Assembly (NCBI GenBank): GCA_027603065.1
Contig: JADGJP010000056.1
Coordinates: 41,006-105,005, forward strand
DNA: 64,000 nt
Direction of reading: 5' to 3'
DNA from: Geranomyces variabilis
Taxonomy: Eukaryota > Chytridiomycota > Chytridiomycetes > Spizellomycetales > Powellomycetaceae
Shown here: positions 59,503 through 64,000 of the stretch, piece after piece
How the letters are laid out: each line of letters opens with the position of its first letter
Numbering within the stretch: position 1 is the first letter of the stretch
Notes under the pieces: generated by a model
The model's database searches: none
The model's input: the letters and a program-made list of their open reading frames with translations, nothing else
Told to the model about the DNA's origin: nothing
Translations under genes and position numbers: made by a program

Positions 59503-60452
59503 ATGTCGGCATCGTCGTTGCCTTCAGCGCCGGTCCTCCTCGTTGCCTCGCCCGAGTCAAATCCCGACGAGCGCTTCGAGGCAGTGCTCAAGCAGCACGT
59601 CAACGAGCTGATGCGCCTACTCGCCGCCGTTGCCGACGTCGCACCCGAGGACCCCGGTGCTGTCGGCGGCGGCGGCAATGCTCCCAGACAATCAGACGCA
59701 GTTGTCAGCCAGCTGTAAGTTGTTTTTGCTTTGGCTCATCACCACCCACCAGCCAGGCACGCTATGTACCACTCTCGTTCTGCTGGTGGGGCGCGGGTGG
59801 AAGTAGTTGTGTGCCGTTATGTCAGAGAGAAACAGGACAGCTGATTCGCCCTTCCTTGTTCTCCTCCGCTCAACAAAAAGCGAATCCCTGCAAACCACTC
59901 TTGCCGAACTTGACGCACTCAAGGATTCATTGACACTCAGTATCCCACTCTCGCTTATCGAGTAATAGAAGAAACACAACTGGCTTGGAGAACGTTGCTG
60001 AGGGGAAGTGGACTGACACTCGGCTTTCGTCGTTCTTAAGACATGTAGATCAGGGCCTCAACCCAGATACAGTTCTCCGCGGCTGGACTCAGACGCTGGC
60101 AGAGAAGAACCAGCGAATTGCAGGACAGACGGTCGCGCTGAGGGTAAGTTGCAAAATGAGCTCAAAAAGAAAGACGGAGGGCATAGACTGTTCCGTGAAG
60201 AATTCGGCCTCGTGCAAGAGACTTCTGCTTCTTCAAGCTTTTGTTTCCCGTCAAAGCTTATTTCTAATTACTTTCAAGGCATGGGAGGCAGAGATGGGCC
60301 AGGCGCTAGAAGCTTCGGCGCCATCGTCATTATCCCATCCGCCACTTATGGCAATAGCGGCAAATTCGATGTCCTCGCCAGTCACTTCCGAGCTAAATCC
60401 TCTTAGCCTGGAGGGCCCTGCAGCAACGGAAATGATCCACGCAACGTCGTGA
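59503..60452 (+). CDS. MED10: Mediator complex subunit 10 (Nut2)
   Basis: MED10 is an essential middle-module subunit of Mediator, bridging activators and RNA polymerase II. Four exons, 59503-59714, 59881-59961, 60041-60143 and 60279-60452, encode 189 aa with phase agreement. The family core is spread over exons 2-3: QTTLAELDALKDSLTLSIPL, then SLIEHVDQGLNPDTVLRGWT and QTLAEKNQRIAGQTVALR. The VPLEVxEYIDQGxNP-type signature is created precisely at the exon 2/3 junction. The N-terminus is Ala/Pro-rich but includes the first helix (ERFEAVLKQHVNELMRLLAA in near form). The C-terminal exon is Ser/Pro-rich and longer than in yeast. Intron 1 (166 nt) ends at a purine-rich acceptor (caaaaag). Confidence 0.88.
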
Positions 60453-60546
60453 CTGCTTTACAAATCCCGCGCATATCATTCACCGCTATCACCATGATGA
60501 GCACGATGGCCGCCTCTCGTCATCATACGCGCGCACTCACACGCCC

Positions 60547-62099
60547 TCAACAAGCCCACATCTCGCCCAAATTCAGCCTGAATGTCCTCCGCCCACGCTC
60601 CGCTACGGGCGAATAAAAGCCCGGCCCGCGCTGCCGCGCCCCATCAGGTTGCGCAAACCGCGGCGTGACGCTCGCAAACACGCTGCCCTTTGTATCGGCG
60701 GGCCTGCGCCGCTGCGACGCGTGCTCGGCCGCCGCGGGCACGTCGTATGCGCCAGGCCCAGGATTGCTGATGGGCGGTACATTGGACCCGGGCACCGAGG
60801 TGAGGTGGTTGAGCGGGATGGCTGGCGGGCCGGGTGTGTGGTGCAGCGGTTGTGACGGCGGTGGGCGCCACAGCGGGCTGGTGCGGGAACAGGAATGGGA
60901 ATATCAGTGAAGAATGAAACGCCATTTTGAACACGCCAACTGTGCAAATAACTGGTTCCCGCATTTTCTGACGTACCGATAATGAGACGGCGGCGTTGGA
61001 CTGGGTGGGCGGACGTCGTACGTCCCAGGTCCTGGATTTGATGTCTCGCAGCTGCGGCGGGGATGGCGGAGGCAATAAGCGTTAATTCAAAATGTCGATG
61101 GTTGCGCCATATTTCTCTCTCTTTATGCCTCACTACATACAATGCAAATGCGCTGTCGCGGGGAACGGCGCGGAACGCAGCAATGGCGCCGCCAACTTCC
61201 TTGACGACTCTGGACTCGAGAATGCTGTACGCATCTGCGAAAACACAAAGACAAATGAGTACTGGTCTTCATGTGTCCTACCTGTCTAAAGAGCGAACAA
61301 CGGCGAGCAAAGCACACTTCTGGCTTTTTGTCTCGAAACCAACCTGGCGCCGGCGCATCCCTCCCAGGCGTCCATCCAAGCTCATTCACCTCGCTCCTTC
61401 GACTTGTGCTCTTGAAGACCGCCATCCGCCTGCGATAGCGCGGACGCCGCTGTTCGGCGTCTCCCGCGCGCTCGGCGTCATACGCGCCTGGCCCAGGTGT
61501 CGGTTTCTCAAATCTCGACTTCCACAACGGCACGGATGGCGACACTGACCGTTGTGCGTGAATCGGTGAAGGGATGAATGCGGCGGAGGGGCTGGCGGTG
61601 AGCGAGTGGCTGTAGATTGGGGTTGTGTGTGGCGTGTAGTGTGTCGGTGACGGGTGTGAGGCGTCTGGCGGTGGGAAGCGCTTGCTCTGGACAAAATATG
61701 AGAGGAGATGCTCTCGAATCGAGGTGAAGCCGTCCTCTGCCTTCATGATACCTTTGACACAAAGCCCGGCCCCTTCTCCCCGCCACCGCCATCACCGGCA
61801 ACGATGTAATATCCAGGACCCGGGAGTTCGTCCTGTGATTTTGCAAAAGTAGAGTGACAGGGGAAGGAAAGAACGCTCTCTTAGAGCCAAGAGAAATCTT
61901 CATATCTGCGGCTCCGCTCGCTTTCTGCAATTCTAACCAATCGCCGCGTAAACCTCGCTGCCGAGGACCCAAATGCTCGCCGCTCGCCGTCGTCAAAGCA
62001 AAAGGTCTGGAAGCGCGTGGGAATTGACGGCGGGTGGATGTACAGCTTGCGCTGCCGGGTTGTGCTGTTGTGGGCTGGCGAGGAGACAAGGAGTACCAT
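60547..62099 (-). CDS. Sperm-tail PG-rich repeat protein (STPG-like)
   Basis: Proteins with STPG repeats are found almost only in organisms with cilia or flagella, and several are axonemal microtubule-associated proteins. Six exons, 62099-61938, 61832-61752, 61686-61344, 61234-61141, 61051-60977 and 60877-60547, encode 361 aa in consistent phase. Repeats seen in order are LPGPGYYIV, KGPGFVS, TPGPGAYDAE, APAPGDAYS, NPGPGTYDV, NPGPGAYDV and RGPGFYSPV. Between them lie short basic F-x-S/T-x-x-x-R-F segments (FGSSAARFTRRL, FASVTPRFAQP). Exon 1 may start slightly elsewhere. The overall pattern resembles STPG1/MAPO2. With HYLS1 it is direct evidence of a flagellated stage. Confidence 0.85.
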
Positions 62100-62673
62100 C
62101 AATACGATTATGTGGAAGGAGCAACGTTCATATATATTTCATCTTTGTGCACCTTTATGTCCTCGTTCGGCATGTGTAGTGGCCATGTGTGTGAGTGGTG
62201 AGAGATGTGCAGTAGTACGGCGAATGGGAAAGGACGGGTGCAGTGGTGTGTCATCAGCAATGTTCTGCAAACGGTCCGTCCGCCCGGAGGGCAACGTCGG
62301 AACTAAAGAAAAAGAAGCGGGTGCACCGAAATAGCAACCTGAGCTGTCGAAAAAATCTGACTCATGCTGCGCAAAAACGACTGGACGAGCACCATCTTAT
62401 GCCTCGCCGCGGCTACTAACTACGTCTGTGTCCGAATACTTGTTTCAATGCCCATTAGCAGTGAGGATGGACGGGCAATCGGACAAGTAGTAAAAAGTAG
62501 TTGATGCGTCACTACCCTTTGACCACCATGGCTGGAGGCGGAAACCTCTTTACTCCTCCAATCAGGTTCCCCGGCCCTTCTATACATACAATGATTCATG
62601 CTGATACAGAAACTAATGTGTGTCCCGACGCTCCCAATACGCCAATGTGTCTGCCGCCGTTACGTGGCTTCTT
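62100..62673. other. Upstream region of STPG gene and 3' region of PHYHD1
   Basis: No gene recognised in 574 bp. A purine-rich stretch (about 62302-62320) and a possible TATA-like ATATATTTC (about 62130) lie upstream of the STPG start. Confidence 0.45.
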
Positions 62674-63829
62674 TCATGTCAGCAGCGGAGTGAACGGCTT
62701 GCCGTCGGCATTTTGCAACCAGTTGTCTTTGGGGTACTCCGCGCGGCCCTCGATACAGTGAAACGTGTATATCCATCGGCTCTTGGAAGACAGGTTCTGG
62801 CTACTCTTGTGTAGCACCGAGCCGTGAATCTGCGAAAGAGAGAAGAAAAAGCCGAAATCAGAAATCAAACAAACGAGGGATTCAACAACCACATGCGCGG
62901 CACGAAACTCACAAGAACGACCGTCCCGACCGGCGTCGGCTCGCACACATAATCTTCCTCGGGCGGATCTTCGATCTCCTCGTCCACTAGCGAAATAAAC
63001 GTCGTGCCCGACCCGTCCGGCTTGCGCACAAAGCGCTTGGACACGGGCACCGTCTTGTGTGACCCGGGAAGAAAATACATGCAGCCGTTTTCCGGCGTGC
63101 AGTCTTCAAGCGCAAACCACAGGCCCATGGCCGAGAGCGGTTTGGTGTAAAGAAATGTGCTATCCTGGTGCGGCCCTACGCGACCGCCAATCTCTGGTTG
63201 CTTGAATGAAAATAAGAATAACCGGGGGTAAGAACCTTTAGAAATTCGAAAATGAGAACAAAAAACGCAAAACAGCCTTCCTTTTACCTTGAAAATGACC
63301 ATGCTTTGCAGAATCCGCGGATCCTCAAACGCGCCAAGACTCGTCACAACGTCGCGCACGCTCGAGCGCGTCGAGAACTCTTTAAACACCGGGTCAAGCA
63401 CATGCAGCGCATGGCCAATTTTGTTGATTGCGCGGGTGCGCGGTACGAGGAGGTTGCCGTTTGCGTCGAGTGCTTTTTCCTCAAAGAACGCCCGAATCTT
63501 GTCGCCACTTTCCAGAAAGTACTTGTCGCCGACGTGCTCGTCCTGAGGGCGGAAAATAAATGGCGTGGGAGAGAGAGAGCACATTGAGGAAAGATATTTA
63601 AGACAGGGCGATCACAGCTGTGGGGGCGGGGTGGCTAGCCTATGCACGGCACCTGTTCCTCGCCGGTTGAGAATTTGGTTTTTGGATGCGACTCGAGGTC
63701 AAAGCTGTCGACAAGGCCGGCGGCGGCGGCGCGCAGTCGGGCGGCGTCTTCTACGGAGAAGAAGTCTCTGATGACAAGATAGCCGTCCCTGTCAAACGAG
63801 TCCTTTTGTGCCTGGGTGAGTGCGTGCAT
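62674..63829 (-). CDS. PHYHD1: Phytanoyl-CoA dioxygenase domain protein (PHYHD1 type)
   Basis: This is a Fe(II)/2-oxoglutarate-dependent oxygenase of the phytanoyl-CoA hydroxylase family. Four exons, 63829-63653, 63542-63288, 63200-62913 and 62829-62674, all in phase, give 291 aa, the same length as animal PHYHD1. The start MHALTQAQKDSFDRDGYLV matches the family N-terminus; a longer open frame to 63991 lacks similarity. Iron ligands are His155 and Asp157 (GPHQDSTFLYT) and His247 (IHGSVLHKSS), and the 2OG-binding Arg258 lies in SKSRWIYTFH. NKIGHALHVLDPVF and ENGCMYFLPGSHK are further hallmarks. The substrate is unknown for this subfamily. No PTS2-like presequence is evident, so it is probably cytosolic. 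Confidence 0.95.
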
Positions 63830-64000
63830 TGCCGGTGGATGTGCGTGGAATTTGTTGGCGCAGTTATGAGTTTTCGACCATTTGCTATTTGGTGCGTACA
63901 TACATGTGCAATTGTTGTTCCTGCATACAAGCCCAGGGGGCGGCGTTGCCGCCCCGCCTGTAAACAGACCAGTATACTGGTCGGGTGCCACAATCCTTGC
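63830..64000. promoter_or_regulatory. Upstream region of PHYHD1
   Basis: 171 bp to the window edge; a minus frame (to 63991) is open but low in similarity. It should contain the PHYHD1 leader or promoter. Confidence 0.45.

Overview
This window is nuclear DNA from a eukaryote. It is compact, and its protein genes are split by many short introns (mostly 60-110 nt, GT-AG, with donors such as gtaagt, gtatgt and gtgagc). The gene set points to a fungus: a CipC/DUF3759 protein, a SERINC/Tms1 protein, a Dim1 with the fungal-style NTPY motif, an Nrd1/Seb1-type CID+RRM protein, a type II NADH dehydrogenase, a secreted intradiol dioxygenase and an Age2/SMAP-like ArfGAP. Two genes also belong to cilium/centriole families: HYLS1 and a sperm-tail PG-rich repeat protein. 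With the class C GPCR, these suggest a zoosporic (flagellated) lineage such as Chytridiomycota or Blastocladiomycota. That placement is inferred from gene content; no rRNA is present to test it.

Layout, left to right. 1-2.5 kb: the 3' end of an ERV46/ERGIC3 gene facing HYLS1. 2.5-4.7 kb: no convincing gene, but a 114-bp Tc1/mariner-type MITE. 4.7-10.2 kb: a CipC-like gene with a satellite-filled intron, a secreted S33 peptidase and a Gfo/Idh/MocA oxidoreductase. 11-14 kb: a large polyQ E2F. 14.8-15.1 kb: tRNA-Ser(GCU) next to degenerate tandem copies of its 5' half. 15-24 kb: an F-box/ankyrin-like protein, DIM1, COG5 (15 exons) and U2AF1. 24.9-28.8 kb: an Nrd1/Seb1-like termination factor. 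29-32 kb: a 55-aa membrane protein, an inositol monophosphatase, a candidate Pol III RNA and D-aminoacyl-tRNA deacylase. 33-38 kb: SERINC and an alternative NADH dehydrogenase. 38-43.5 kb: a lineage-specific protein and a Mutator-type DBD / PHD / HNH locus spread over three frames. 43.9-49 kb: a polyQ cyclin and an MFS transporter. 49.7-57 kb: a secreted intradiol dioxygenase, a beta-carbonic anhydrase and a class C GPCR ending in a PH-like domain. 57.8-64 kb: an ArfGAP, MED10, the PG-rich repeat protein and PHYHD1.

Most genes are single-copy housekeeping functions: vesicle traffic (ERV46, COG5, ArfGAP), RNA work (DIM1, U2AF1, Nrd1/Seb1-like, DTD, tRNA-Ser), transcription and cell cycle (E2F, cyclin, MED10), mitochondrial or small-molecule metabolism (NDE, CA, IMPase, PHYHD1) and flagellum/centriole (HYLS1, STPG). 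No operon-like functional cluster is visible, but several pairs are divergent with very short shared promoters (about 105-460 bp).

Exon models were built by hand. They were accepted when splice-site consensus, reading phase across every junction and family similarity all agreed. They have not been tested against transcripts. No whole new defence or mobile system was found. The strongest unusual signals are the DBD/PHD/HNH locus, the tRNA-Ser half-gene array, the structured Pol III transcript candidate, the GPCR-PH fusion and the MITE.
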